NCBI GenBank assembly: GCA_947069175.1
Contig: CAMTDV010000013.1
Location: forward strand, 54,256,610-54,320,609
Direction: 5' to 3'
From: Scalesia atractyloides
Lineage: Eukaryota > Streptophyta > Magnoliopsida > Asterales > Asteraceae
Length of the DNA: 64,000 nt
Positions 46,358 to 58,154 of the stretch are shown here, one piece after another (position 1 is the stretch's first letter; each line of letters begins with the position of its first letter). A program made the position numbers and the translations under genes. The notes beneath the pieces were generated by a model that saw only the letters and a list, made by a program, of their open reading frames with translations, was not told where the DNA came from and did not search any database.

Positions 46358-48290
46358 TCAACCAAAGAAACGCTTCGGCGGCTTGCAACGCTCCTCACAA
46401 GCTATTAGTGTTTGATCTGTAGGAGGAGGTTGGTTCACTGTATTGCCAAACTGAAAACTTCTTAGCAACGCAATACGTGCTCGCTCTGCAATCCTTCCTC
46501 CTTCTTGTCCTTCTTCCTTTGCTCTTTCTCCTCCAGTTTCCTCCATGAAGTGTTCGATGTCAATCCAGAATGAACAACATTGGCGAAACAGACATCAACT
46601 ATCTTCTGAAACTGGAGTGCTTGTTCTTTATCTCTCTCTTCAAAACTTATTTTGCTGTAGAACAAACATTCAATGTCTTTCTTCGAACAGTTGACTAGCC
46701 ACATCGGGTGTAGTACTCGAATGCCATGCCATAGCCCATATATACGTTTGTGTGTTATGATGGCTTCGGTCAGCTCCTCAGTAATCTTCCAAGAGTCATC
46801 ATCTGGGTGCACACATATATCAGCTTCTCCTGTATTCAGATTGTAGTGCCACCATTTGAAGATCTTGAAGAAATCTTGTTCCATCTTTATCAAGGGCATA
46901 TTCTTCATCACTTTTGCCCTCTTAACGATTAATGTGACGTCTTTCTCTTGTGTTACCAGATCGATCTTTGTAATTCGCTTCCGGAAATGAGGCTTCCAGT
47001 GTGTAAATCCGTGGTAGCTTCATGCTTGATCAATTTCCATAGCCTTTGGTCGTGAAACTTCATATTCAGATTAATCATCTTTGTTTGCATGAGCTCTTTT
47101 ATATCCCAATACGGCAAGGACTTGATATCACTCAGTATCTCAAATACTGGATTTCAAACTCCCTCTTAATAGCATAAACATTAAGCTCCTCGATCCATCC
47201 CCAGCTAATTATATTCCCTAGTTAAATATCCGCATTACGCGTAAAGAAAGCTAGAGGATGTTTAAACTTATGCTCTGCTGGTGTTTCTTTAAACCATTTC
47301 TTCCTCATTTCAGCAATTTCAGCTCTAGACATCTGTTGAGGAATCGTTCCTTGTTTGGCAGCTTCTTCGATTTTACTTTTCAGAAGATCAACATTTTCAG
47401 CTGCAAACAACTCACTAAAAGTTGGGGATTCATCTGCACCCTTATCGGTAAGATTAATAACATCGTCATCAGAATCATCCTCCACGACAACTCTATCATA
47501 ATTATCCACATCATCAACATGCTCGAAGACATAATCAACTGGCTCGAAAGCACTAATATCATTCAGTTCGTCTTCAAAATCAAACACAAATTCTTCTTCA
47601 TTCATTCACAGCATTCAGCTATCTCTTCTTTAGTGTAGCTTTGAAAGAACTGTCCTTCTACAACATCGTCCTCAAGATATAAAATCTTTGCCTTTGGCAT
47701 GACAGGAACAGTAGATATATCGGTTACCGTGAGAATTCCTGCCTGCTGAGCAGTTTTAGATCCTTCTGATCTTCCCTGATCTCTATCTTCACTTACCTGA
47801 TTTGCTGAATCATCCAAGTAAGAAGAATAATCAATTTCATCAGTCTCATCAGTGCTGTTACCCGGACACCAGATCCTCCCATATCATCATCACCTCCATC
47901 ATTATCATCATCATCGGACTTGTCTGAAAATAAATCATCAAAATCATCTAAGTCCTCTTTCTCCTTTTCAGCATCCTCATCAAACTCATCAAATCGGCGT
48001 CAATCTCTTTCTCTAACTTCTTCTTGATTAGCCAGTCACGATGTCTTGCGGAAAGATTAGACATATCGATACCAACATCTTTTGGTTTACCTACTAGAAC
48101 AAACTTCTTCGTCACCGTATACACCACAATATCTATAAATAATGGCGCAAATTCAGCTTCTGGCTCAGTTGTAACATTCACAGGATCCTCACCAACTTTC
48201 CTTTGACCTTTGCCTTTGCCTTGTGCATCGGATAAATCTTTTGCAAGGTGTTCGCGCTCAGCAACCCGCTCTCTCGCTTCAACTCTTCTT
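46358..48290 (-). pseudogene. Second copy of the family 2 extra ORF (aORF)
   Basis: The minus-strand order is: coiled-coil/charged part (48290-48180), FVLVGKPKDVGIDMSNLSARH (near 48100), acidic Asp/Ser tract (47960-47850), ILYLEDDVVEGQFFQSYTKEE (near 47670), and FAAENVDLLKSKIEEAAKQG and HPLAFFTRNADI (47420-47225). Last comes LIKMEQDFFKIFKWWHYN (near 46890) with a Lys/Glu-rich tail. It parallels 32250-33960 of element B, so amino-acid text is kept between two diverged copies. The N-terminal 210-codon domain of B is absent here. Several stops and frameshifts. Confidence 0.75.
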
Positions 48291-48600
48291 ATCTCGTCAA
48301 CCTCAACAGCAATATTGTACCAATCTTCTTATAGTTGCCAGGCCTGTCAACCAACACCTCGGTCATCCTTCTTACATTTGTAAACCCATCTTGTACCAAT
48401 CTTTTTATAGTTGCCCGGCCTTTGCCTTGTGCATCGGATAATTTTTCGCAAGGTGTTCGCGCTCAGCCCTGGACGTCTACTCTTGCTTTGTTTCTCACAA
48501 CAACACCTCGGTCATCCTTCTTACATTTGTAAACCCATCTGTACCAATCTTCTTATAGTTGCCAGTCCTGTCAACCAATTTCCACATGCCTAACTTCTGA
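48290..48600 (-). repeat. Scrambled junction of aORF and RT segments
   Basis: Pieces alternate: aORF (TTTGCCTTGTGCATCGGATAA at 48219), RT start (TTGTACCAATCTTCTTATAG at 48316), RT again (CTCGGTCATCCTTCTTACAT at 48358), aORF again (TTTGCCTTGTGCATCGGATAA at 48420), then RT again (from 48480). The unit appears to be a duplicated junction about 130-200 bp long. Confidence 0.8.
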
Positions 48601-49318
48601 AGCTGCTGAAGTTCTTCTTGCATCGCTTCAACCCATGAGTCTTATTTCATAGCCTCCTTCCAAGATTTCGGTTTAACTTGGCAGACATAGCGGAAAAAGA
48701 CCAATCACTATGTTCCCAGATTCTCTAGTAACTGAATTCAAAGCCACCATTCTGATTATTCCTGAGCTGATTACGAGTCTGCACACCACTTTGGACATCT
48801 CCTATAATATTCTGCTGAAGATGGGTATTATGGATCCGAGTTTTAGGAACATCAGGAACTCTAGAATTTATACCCATATTATTGATATTCAGATAAACAA
48901 CTAATTCGTTTGCTGGATTTGATGAAGATATAGACGCATGGCTTCAGTAGTCCCTAGATTCTGAATATTTGACGTGACATCTGAAATTCCAGGAACCGGA
49001 GCAGAAGTAGCTTCATTTGCATCGTGGAACTCATCATCTTCTAAAGAAATATTGTAATCAGTAGCATCTTGAATTCCTCATTCTGAACAAGATTGTTAAC
49101 CGAAGTAGACACTTGAGGGTTAACAATAATTGGTCGTCCTAATGACGAGTCAACTGAAGTATCACTTTCCAGTAGCATTTGAGCTGCTGTAGAAGCATCA
49201 TCAAAAGTTGGCAGATTAAAGGAGTCAAACAGCCCATCGTAGTCAAACATCAAAGGAGCACCCAGATCTCTTACTGATTCAGTGTATCTTTGAACCTTGA
49301 CTTCACCCATTCTTCAAT
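48601..49318 (-). pseudogene. RT start and integrase-RT linker, right half of E
   Basis: Minus-strand linker MFDYDGLFDSFNLPTFDDAS (near 49240) and the start of the RT domain (to about 48480). Frameshifted and without the rest of RT. Confidence 0.7.
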
Positions 49319-50180
49319 CTACTTTGTTGACAAATTCCACACTCTGAAATTAGGAGTAGCATATCCAAGAAAGAAACCTTTAATAGCCTTCGGACAAAAT
49401 TTACCATGTGGATCAATTATAGTGCATGGAGCTCCAAAAGGTTCTAAGAAAGAAACATCCGGTTTCCTTTTATGTAACAACTCGAAACATGTTTTCCCGT
49501 GCCTCTTCACTGTAAGAACTCTATTCATCATATAACATGCAGTAGCAACAGCTTCTCCACAAAATTTGAACAGGAAGTTCTGATTCTACTAGCATAGTTC
49601 TTGTTGTTTCAATCAGAGTTCTATTTTTCCTGTCAGCGATACCGTTTTGTTGTGGAGTGTATAGTGAAATCTACTCATGCGAAATGCCTTTGAAGAACAG
49701 AACTCATCCATAACATGATTCTTGAATTCGGTGCCATTGTCACTTCTGTTGAAAATCTTGAGTTGTCATCAGTAACTACTAAACAATATTCACCCATGAA
49801 AATCTTGAGGATTTCAGGAACTTCACTATTGTGTGCCAACATATTCACCCATGAAAATCTTGAGTTGTCATGAGTAACTACCAAACAATATGAATCACCA
49901 AAGGTAGTCTTGTGTTTCATGGGTCCAAAGAGGTCCATATGAAGACGTTCCAAAGGCATATTCACCATGTTAATCTTCTTCTCAGGATGAGATTTTCTCG
50001 CTTGCTTTCCCTTTTTGCATGATACATAGACGTCTTGTAGATGAAAGTTTTTCACTAGTACACCATTCACAAGATTGTTTTTCACTAAATAGTTCATTTT
50101 CCTCAAGTGAATGTGTCCCATTTCGTCTGTGCCAAGATATTGATTCCTTTTGGGTGGCTTTTGAGACAAAACACGTGACT
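49319..50180 (-). pseudogene. Copia integrase, right half of E, catalytic Glu changed to Asp
   Basis: The minus strand shows MGHIHLRKMNYLVKNNLV, CKKGKQARKSHP and LVVTHDNSRFSW, where the usual TDD is THD. It continues with the YTPQQNGIADRKN region, where the catalytic Glu reads GAC (Asp) at 49634-49632, and FGAPCTIIDPHGKF..GFFLGYA. A 39 bp stretch is duplicated (49751-49789 and 49853-49891). Frame breaks near 49540 and 49740. Confidence 0.8.
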
Positions 50181-50205
50181 TGTGCAGACGTGGTAATAGC
50201 TTGGC

Positions 50206-50545
50206 TCATGTCAAGAATATACAGGTCATTAATTCTTGGAGCCACAGGAGAATCCATTCTTTGGAAATCTTGAAACCAGGTTTCAGCACATAATATCTGG
50301 CATCATCAAAATGAACCGTGAACTTCTTGTCGCAAATTTGAGAAACGCTAAGAAGATTCTGATCAAGTTTTTCAACATAATTGATCTTATCAAAGCTAAC
50401 CACACCATTGGATACCATTCCTTCTCCAATGATGTATCCGCCCTTGCCTCTAACAAAAGCAATATAGCCTCCTCGAATGCTTTTCACATCATAAAGGAGC
50501 CTTAAGTCGCCTGTCATGTGCCTCGATGCTCCACTGTCAACAATC
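50206..50545 (-). pseudogene. Copia aspartic protease, mosaic E
   Basis: Minus-strand IVDSGASRHMTGDLRLLYDVK with a TAG replacing the Trp before IVDSG (near 50546), then GGYIAFVRGKGGYIIGEG and LLSVSQICDKKFTVHFDD. The DSGAS site is intact. Confidence 0.82.
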
Positions 50546-50589
50546 TAATGACTATTCACAGTTTCTCCTGAAACACCCTGCACATTTCA

Positions 50590-53500
50590 AAAACCTGATC
50601 AGTTTGAGATGGGGACCCAAGCCTTAGTAGTCATGGGTCGACCCTTATCATCAAGAAATGTGATTTCTATTTCTTGATGATTTGAAATTGTGTGCCTCCA
50701 CTTGAACCATCACCGGTCTTAGGTTTCCAAGATTTTTGAAATTTTCCAGAATGACTATTATTTACATTTTTAATACCTTCTGGTTTTATTAAATTTGAAG
50801 AACTTGGTTTCCTTTCTGAAGGATTCAGTTTTAATGCTTTTTCAATTATTTTTACTTGTTTACTTCTCTGTTTTTCTTCTTGTTCTTTAACAATACGTTT
50901 TTCTTGTTTTGGAGAAACAGATCGACGTTGGCAAATTGGTTCAGGAGGGGCTTTCTCAACAAATCTTGGTTTTGCTGGGTTTGAACAATTTTTTATTATG
51001 TGGCCAAATTCTCCACATTTAAACAAGTTCTCCTCTCAACAAATTTAGGAGATCCTTGTTCTGTGACTTGATGTTGAACTTGTGGCTCGAGGTAGTTGGT
51101 CATTTTCACACCCATTTGTATGTTGAGTGTAATTGTTTTCACTGTTACGCTCTAAAATCTTGACTTTGTATACAAAATCTATATTAGACATGCCTTCAAA
51201 AGTCTCAACTTTATCAGTACCAGTAGAACTCACAAATTTAACATTCTTAAACTTCTTTTTGGTTGTGGTACCTTAGGTATTTCAGCTCACTTTTCTCGGT
51301 GTTTTTCTTTTGAACTTGATAATGGTTATGACTTGATTGGGTTTTTTCTTCTCCAAAAAAATTGGTTGTTGAATTTTCAAAAAATTGATCACTAGAGGTT
51401 GGATTTACATTTTTGATCGGAAAGTCTTTTGTTAGAATAGATTTTCTTGTGTCCAACCAAAGTATACAACACATTATCATTTTCATCTGTAGACACAATT
51501 GTCTTTACATATTTCATAGGATTATTCTCTTGAATTTCAAAAGTTTTCACACTGGGAGTAGCAGACATTTCTACCCTTTTCCTCGTCAAGAGATTGATCC
51601 TATTATTTTTCTCGGACTCATCATCTGACGAATCATCCTCCTCTGTAGTAGAGGGATTCTAATCAACAACTAATGATGAGTTCTAGAATTTTCTTGATTC
51701 AACTGAGGAATTTTCTAGCTTGAACCTAATCCTGCTGCAAATTCTTCAGGATTAAGAGGTACAGAGGGTTCAAAGTGTAGCATTTCTTCTTCATCAGGCA
51801 CTTTGGTATAATTGAGTTTCAATGGAGGTTGACACGACTTATACCCTATGCATTTGACATCTCCTTTTAGGTTTTGAACATCAATAATATGATCAAGCAC
51901 ATATCGGGAGTTAGAATAACTTTCCAATTTTAGCTGATCGCATCATGTTCGCATCTAGTGATGGCTAACTCTTTCTTTGTTTACTCAAGGAGATTAATGT
52001 AGTTATTAATTTCTGTTTGTTTGTTCAAAACTGTCTTTGTTAATTCAAAAACGCATTTCTTAAGGGTTCCTATTACAGATTTGAATTCTTTTTCATTTCG
52101 AGTTAAAGCTAAGTTAGCCTCTTTGCATTTTGACAGTTCAACAACTAGGTTTTGATTGTGACTGTTTATTGTTTCAAATTTTGTTTTTAATTCTGCATAG
52201 TCATTGCAAATTTTAGGAGAGTCGGAATTTACCTTACTTGTCGAACCGCCAACATTCTCCATGAAGGCATATGATGAGGGAAGGATGCACTATTTGTAAA
52301 GAGTTTTTCTATTTCCTTTAATGCAGCTTCTGCTTTCTTTATTTAGACCCGCCTTTTGACCTTTCAGCCTTTCTGCTTCTTTCAGCAACTTTGTGACCTC
52401 AGCATCACTACCTTCCCTGATATCTGAATCAGATCCATAACCATCTAAACTTGAGCATTCTTCATCAGAACCACCATTATACCCTGAACTATTATCATCA
52501 TCAGAACTATCAATGCTGTGAACATGTTTGATTGGTTGATGATCCTAGCATAACATACAGTTCCTCCATGATTCTCATTTCGCAATTGCACAGACCAATC
52601 GCATCCTTCATCTGCCTGAACTACTAAGGCTCTGTTTGTGTTGTTTGAAGGTCCTGACTGGTTGGTGTTGTTTGGGTTGTTAACAGCTACTATTCTTTGA
52701 TCATTGTTAACTTGAGCTGTGTTGGATGGTTGTGATTGATTTCGGTCCTGTTCTACTCGTATAATCATTAGCTCTTCTTACCGCATTTGCAAATGCCCAT
52801 TTGATATCCATTAGCTCCATCTCATCTCTGTCTATTTATTGGTAGTCTTCATTAGTCAAATTGATGTTTCCAATTTAATCAGCCACTAATCCACAATAGG
52901 CATTACCCATGGTATTTAGTAGTTCCATATGTTCATGTGCAACTTCTATGCTGACCTTGGAAAGATGTGATGTGTCAAGTCGGACTGTATTGGGATTTGT
53001 AGGTTGATCGTTGTTTCCATAGAAAGCTTGTTGAGAAGCTTGCTGTGGAACTTGAGGTGCAACATCCCGTGGTTGTAGTAGAAAGGCTTTCGGATCAAAA
53101 ACTTGTCCATAGGCTTGAGTACTTGAGCTTGCAGACTGATTTGTTTGAATAGGTTGTGGTAGAAAGGGATTCACGTTTGACACAAATGCAGTTTGAAGGT
53201 TTTGTTGCTGATTTGCACTTATACCTTTAATAATACGTCCAAAGTACATCTCAGGGTTTTGTGGAACATCAATTCTTTGTGCCTTTCGAAGTTCTTCTTC
53301 ATTTCTGTTCTCCAGTTTCTGCACAAATTCATAAATACTGATTGAATCCAAAACACCTGTATGTTTTAATAAGTCAATAAATTGACCCCATTTTGGCGGT
53401 AATGCGTCAGTAAAGCGCATCACGATTTCTTGTGGAGATGCTAACACTTAGTACGAGTACATTTCACTGAGCAGATAGTAGAAATGTGTTGTCTTATCAT

Positions 53501-54092
53501 TTAGAGTTTCATTTTCCATGAACATGAAACCTTCAAACTCCTTCTTTAGCAGATCTTGCCGTACTTTTCTGGTGGCAGAATTACCCTCTCATCTTGCTTT
53601 CATTGTATCCCACAGATTTTTGGTGGTCGTACTGTACACAAAATGATGATAAATATCTTTATGGAGTGCTTGTGTAAGAATAGCAAACGCTTTTTTCTCT
53701 AGATCGTAAGCCTTTTTATCGCCTTCATCTAGATTGGCTAAGGTTGTTGAATTTGATCCTGCCTCTTCGAGTGATTCTTTAGAGGGTATAGTAAAACGTT
53801 TCCATAATTTTGTGTTCTGTCCGAGAACATATGTGTGGAAACTACTTTTCCATGACGGGTAATCGTTCATATGGTTCAGTTTGGGTGGACGGTTATTACT
53901 CCCGGTTTCACTCTCACTCATAAGAAGAGTCTGAATGCACTTGTTCTGGTTTGCGACACACGCCCAATGATTTGCGGTTATCATGGCTGTATGTTGAGGC
54001 ATCAATGATTAAACCCATGAGGTTGCAGAGTTCTGTGAAGAGTCTTGATTTGTGCTTGAACTACTACTCCAATCCCATAGATTAGTACTCAT
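50590..54092 (-). pseudogene. Copia gag, mosaic E
   Basis: ATG at 54092 (minus), with a nonsense TAA near 54012. Then ACVANQNKCIQTLL, PPKLNHMNDYPSWKSSF and the UBN2-like core (53589-54005). ADALPPKWGQFIDLLKHTG and an Asn/Gln-rich part follow (52875-53447, 190 codons open). Next come a coiled coil (52262-51981), Lys/Ser-rich linker, and a knuckle FKCGEFGHIIKNC near 51025 whose first Cys is put out of frame by a 1 bp loss. Unlike C and D it has a single knuckle. Confidence 0.82.
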
Positions 54093-54870
54093 TATGTTTT
54101 TCTTGATTATGAAAATTAAAAGGTTTAAAGTTTAATTTTTGAAAATAACAGTTTCCTTTTAAAAATAATAAAGTTTTGAAAAATCACACAGTTTGAGAAA
54201 ATGAAACACGAAAAACAAATTTAAGTCATTCTAAATACAAACCAATGTTTTGTACTAGTGTTTTCCATCGTACAAACCAAGTGCTTCTTACGGGGACACT
54301 CTTTCGTGCGAACGACTTAGTCTTTCGTGCGACCAGGTTCTTCGTGTGGATGACTGATCTTTCACACCAACAGTCTAGTTTGTTCGTGCGAATGGGTTAT
54401 TCTTCACATATGTTTTTTGCAGAGGAATCTTTTTGCAGGGCTGGTTGGTGAAAACTTTCCTTTTCTAGCGCAGACTGGTTTTCGAAAGTGGTCTGTTGTC
54501 TACACAAATTTGGTAAAAAGACAAACATTCTATACCAGCTTTTTCAGTTTTAATAGTCAAGTCTAGAATGTCAGAGATTTGGTCAACCCTACAACAATAT
54601 TCCGGTGCATTTTCCGGTGAGTTTCTCCTGCAAATGTATTCCACTTGAACAATCAAAAATTTTAAGAAAAACCAGATTTTAACATGTCTCGATGTGCTCT
54701 AACAAGGTTTTAATGAAAAGTTTCTAGGTATAACAAGTTTTAACTAAGTTTTAGGTTTGTTATCTTTTAAAAACCTAAGTTTCCTGCTGAAAGTTCAAAA
54801 ACACTTCAAGAAACCCTCAAAACTAGGTCACACACAACACTAAGCTTGGTTTTAAAAAAAAGGAAGAGAG
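54093..54870 (-). other. Leader of E with decayed palindrome array
   Basis: Non-coding between PBS and gag. Near 54240-54405 it carries decayed copies of the palindrome array seen at 8415-8565 (TTCGTGCGAAC, TTCGTGCGACC, TTCGTGTGG). The remainder is AT-rich without features. Confidence 0.6.
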
Positions 54871-54876
54871 CCAAAG

Positions 54877-54917
54877 CTCTAATACCAGTTGTAGGTCCAC
54901 TTGCAGGATCAAGAGAA
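54877..54917 (-). promoter_or_regulatory. iMet primer-binding site and LTR stub of E
   Basis: The minus strand TGGTATTAGAG (54887-54877) is an iMet PBS with one change. It follows the LTR end, whose plus-strand start is TGTAGGTCCACTTGCAGG at 54890. LTR homology stops at about 54917. Confidence 0.8.
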
Positions 54918-55328
54918 AGACTAACTGAGAAAGTTGCAGCCTAATTCAATTGCTAAATCAAAGGTGCAACAACAACTAGATACCAAAGAAACCACTACTA
55001 CAGCATCTGATGCAACTTCAGGAAAAGGGATTGGTTAGACCCTAAACAAAAAGATTGCTGATGAATAGCAAAAGAGAGAAGAAACACTTGAAGCTAAAGC
55101 CTCAATGCTAATTGAATAAGAAAAAGCCAAACAGTTGGAAAAAGAAGATGTTGGTACTTCAAGAAAAAGAAAGTCCACAAGAAAAGTTAGACAACCAACT
55201 GTCACCTCTTCTAACACCACTGTTGAAGCTAATCTTTTTGTATCCTTTGTACGAAACAACCAACAATCACCAAAACAACCCAACAGATGTTAGGGAAGAT
55301 GTTGTGACAGTAGATGCTGTAACAGATG
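54918..55328 (+). pseudogene. Orphan decayed coding fragment, Lys/Glu-rich
   Basis: One plus-strand frame reads almost through with three or four stops. It is rich in Lys, Glu, Thr and Gln (for example KREETLEAKASMLIE and KAKQLEKEDVGTSRKRKSTRK), like a charged coiled-coil spacer. It matches no other segment of this window that I can see. It may be part of another element's extra ORF or a captured gene piece. It is bounded by the E LTR stub and by the LTR of F. Confidence 0.45.
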
Positions 55329-57944
55329 TGTGACATCCCGGCTTTTCAGGTATCTTAAACGCACTACTTTACGGTTATTCATTCCTATGCTGATTTAATT
55401 CGGAGAATTAAAGTACACGCTCGCAATATCTATGCTAACTTTGTGAATTTATTGGGTGAATTACGTGCTATGTGTTATTAGACGTTTGTAGATTTTGTAG
55501 ATTATTGTATCACGCCTTGATTTCGCGATTATTAGTTATAAAAAAAATAATAAATAAATAGCGAACCGAACCGAGCCGCGAAACATGTCGACCTCACCTC
55601 CTTGCGGCCCAAGGAAATAACCTAAACTTGAGGCCCAGCCACTCAACCCAAACTGCCCACCCCTATTTGCGGTTCCCCCCCCCTCCCCTACTTTTCCCTT
55701 GTTATATATATATATATATATGTATGCATGGATTGTTTGTTAAAAAAAAAAACAAAACCCTAGCACCTAGAGAAGGCGACGGCAACCCCCCCCCTCTCAC
55801 GATCGCAAAACCCTACAACTTCCGGATTGATTCCAATCTTGTCCCGGTTCGCTAATCATCATCGTTTCAAGGTTAGGGTTTAATTGTTTTGTGATTCACA
55901 TTAGGGTTTGTGTAATCTTGATCATGATTATGTGTAATGGTAGAATTATTAGTATGAAAAGTGTTGTGATTTATGATCAGTTCGGATGATTGTGCGAATC
56001 TCTGCGATTGTGATGTTATGTTGAATACTAAAATCATAAGCTGCGTTTTAGCGATAAAGATCATGTTATATAATTAGGGTTTGCATGAATATTGATATAC
56101 ATGATGATATATTACAAATAAACCTGTTGTTAATCATTATTATTAAGCGTCATGATCGTTTAAGCATGTTCTAATGCGATAAAAGTCGAAAACAGTTTGC
56201 TGAATGACATTTACAGCCAACTTCAATTGGCAGTAACCTGATCATTATATATCGAAAAGTGGATTTTCTGAAGCCTAATGGCGCCGAATTCATATTTTTC
56301 TGAGGTCGTTTGCTATTTTTAAGTGGTCATTTAGTGCAGCAGCTGAAGCTGCGTAAATTCTGCGAAATTTGCTAGTTGTTTATCGAGTCGGATCTCATAG
56401 TCTGTTGGTGGTTGGGTCACGAAATTTGTACAGTAACTGGAGACGGGAATTTTCGGAAATCTCACACTAGAATTTTGTTAATTGGATGAACGATGATTTT
56501 TAAATAATTTTTCCCGTGGACTGCAGTCAGAAAGCAACGAATCTGACTGCAGCCTAGTATATAAATGTTTATAAATAATTGGTAAAGCGTTACGACTTGA
56601 AAATTTTACATAAAATTCTACAGTTTAGTTGAAACCTCCTGTAAAAAATTGGAATTTTTGGAATGTTGGAACTATTTTATAAAAATCCTCAAACACAGCC
56701 CAGTTATGAGCGTACAAGCTGAAACATGATAACTTGCGTTTGTGTGTACCAAAGTGTTGTATGAGTTAATCTGTGTTAGGACAAGTTGGTTTGATCATTA
56801 TTTTGGTATGATGATACTTTGCATGCATGATTGTGTTTTCGAATTGGTTATTACGTGTGCCGCACTGTGTGTTAGTTATGCGTAGGGTTTTGTATCAGTG
56901 TGTTCACACACTAACTTTAAATCGGTTGGCATGTTAGGATGCGATTAGCGGTTCCATCATTTGCTACTTTTGTGTTATTCTAACCGAGCAATTTAAGGGG
57001 AGTTCACGGCCCCTATTTTTTCCGGTTTTGAACAACAGGGGGAGAAACATGTATACTCTCTAAAACTCTTATCTTTTACGTTATGCGAAATTGACGTCAT
57101 TAAACTATTCGGTAACTAAGTTAATGTTAATGTACGTTATGGTCACTAAGTAGCTATATCACGGAAGTCCTCAACCAACTCTCGGATCGTTAGTATTGGG
57201 TTAGATAGCGGGGTACTACTGGGCCCGACAAGCCCCACCCGAGCTAGTCGTGCTAGCCGACCGGGTATGGTCAACGGGTGATTAATTTGGCCTAACTTTC
57301 GCCATGGTCAGTGATAGACCTAGCAACACTGAGGCAACAACAGTCAGCTTCAATCGCGAACTCTTATGTGAGGTAACTTTAAGCTCGCTACCTACATGTT
57401 AACATTGAACTTAATTACGAACCAACATTATTATTCCGGGTTAGAAATAATGGAACTATATCGTTATCCCAGGTTAGGAATAACGGGGGAAAACATAATT
57501 TTAACCGAACTTGTGAACTTATAAAAACCTGTGAACTCACTCTTCTTTAATGTTGACACTTGTTTCTTTACAAGTTTCTTAGGACGCTGGGAGCGCTAGG
57601 TGCACTCACTTGTATTTGATCAAGACATTTTTATCGAGTCTTACTTACGAGTAACGTTTGGGATTTTTGGTTTTGGCGTTTATGTTGGCGCCCGTTACTT
57701 TACTTTAAACTAATGCTTCCGCTAAACTTTAAAACTAATGCTTCCGCTAAACTTTGAAACTAATGCTTCCGCTAAACTTTGAAACTAAGACATTTTGAAA
57801 ATGACTATGAATGGTTAAACAAATGTTTTTGGATTACGTTTAAATAGATTATATAGAGTCGTTCGATATTACTAGTGTCTCAGATTCTGGTTTGATCACA
57901 CGCCTCGCGGTAAAACTCCGCAAGTGAAAATTGAGGGTGTGACA
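55329..57944 (+). mobile_element. 5' LTR of F
   Basis: It starts TGTGACATCCCGGC and ends GGGTGTGACA. The start repeats at 63879. Contents: TA microsatellite (about 55703-55722), C-rich runs, an AAACCCTAG region, and three copies of a 28 bp repeat, ACTAATGCTTCCGCTAAACT (about 57709-57785). The short ORF at 55628-55855 is low complexity and is not a gene. 55860-57700 is otherwise plain LTR DNA. Confidence 0.9.
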
Positions 57945-57947
57945 AAT

Positions 57948-57960
57948 TGGTATCAGAGCC
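57948..57960 (+). promoter_or_regulatory. Primer-binding site (initiator tRNA-Met), element F
   Basis: TGGTATCAGAGCC, a perfect iMet PBS, lies three bases after the LTR end. 57961-58154 is non-coding leader with a TA microsatellite at about 58084-58103. Confidence 0.95.
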
Positions 57961-58154
57961 TCTAGCTATAGAGAACCAGGTTTGCATTAAAAGTAGACCT
58001 AAACTATGGCTGTTACACGACACTAGACTTAGTTGGCACCGAACTGTGATATCTTATTATGTGTTATGCTACAATTGTTTATGTTATATATATATATATA
58101 TATGTATTTTCGTATATACGCAACACGTAACTAACTACACCAACCCAGCAGGCT

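Larger units (their letters stand above)
40839..54917 (-). mobile_element. Mosaic E: two family 1 copia halves around a family 2 fragment
   Basis: Read on the minus strand: a 28 bp LTR stub (54917-54890), PBS, leader, gag, protease, integrase and RT start (to about 48480). Then come a scrambled junction, a family 2 fragment (48290-46056) and the second half of a family 1 element from integrase onwards (46055-41572) with PPT and complete 3' LTR. The segment from the end of integrase to the start of RT is present twice (45100-46055 and 48480-49560). So two element copies, or a duplicated one, were joined. Confidence 0.8.

Noticed and set aside
54918..55328. Exon of a host gene
   Set aside because: No splice sites or conserved domain could be recognised; stops are present. 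Kept only as an orphan fragment.
55628..55855. 75-codon ORF with Pro-rich start in the LTR of F
   Set aside because: Includes a TA microsatellite and C runs; the LTR is non-coding.
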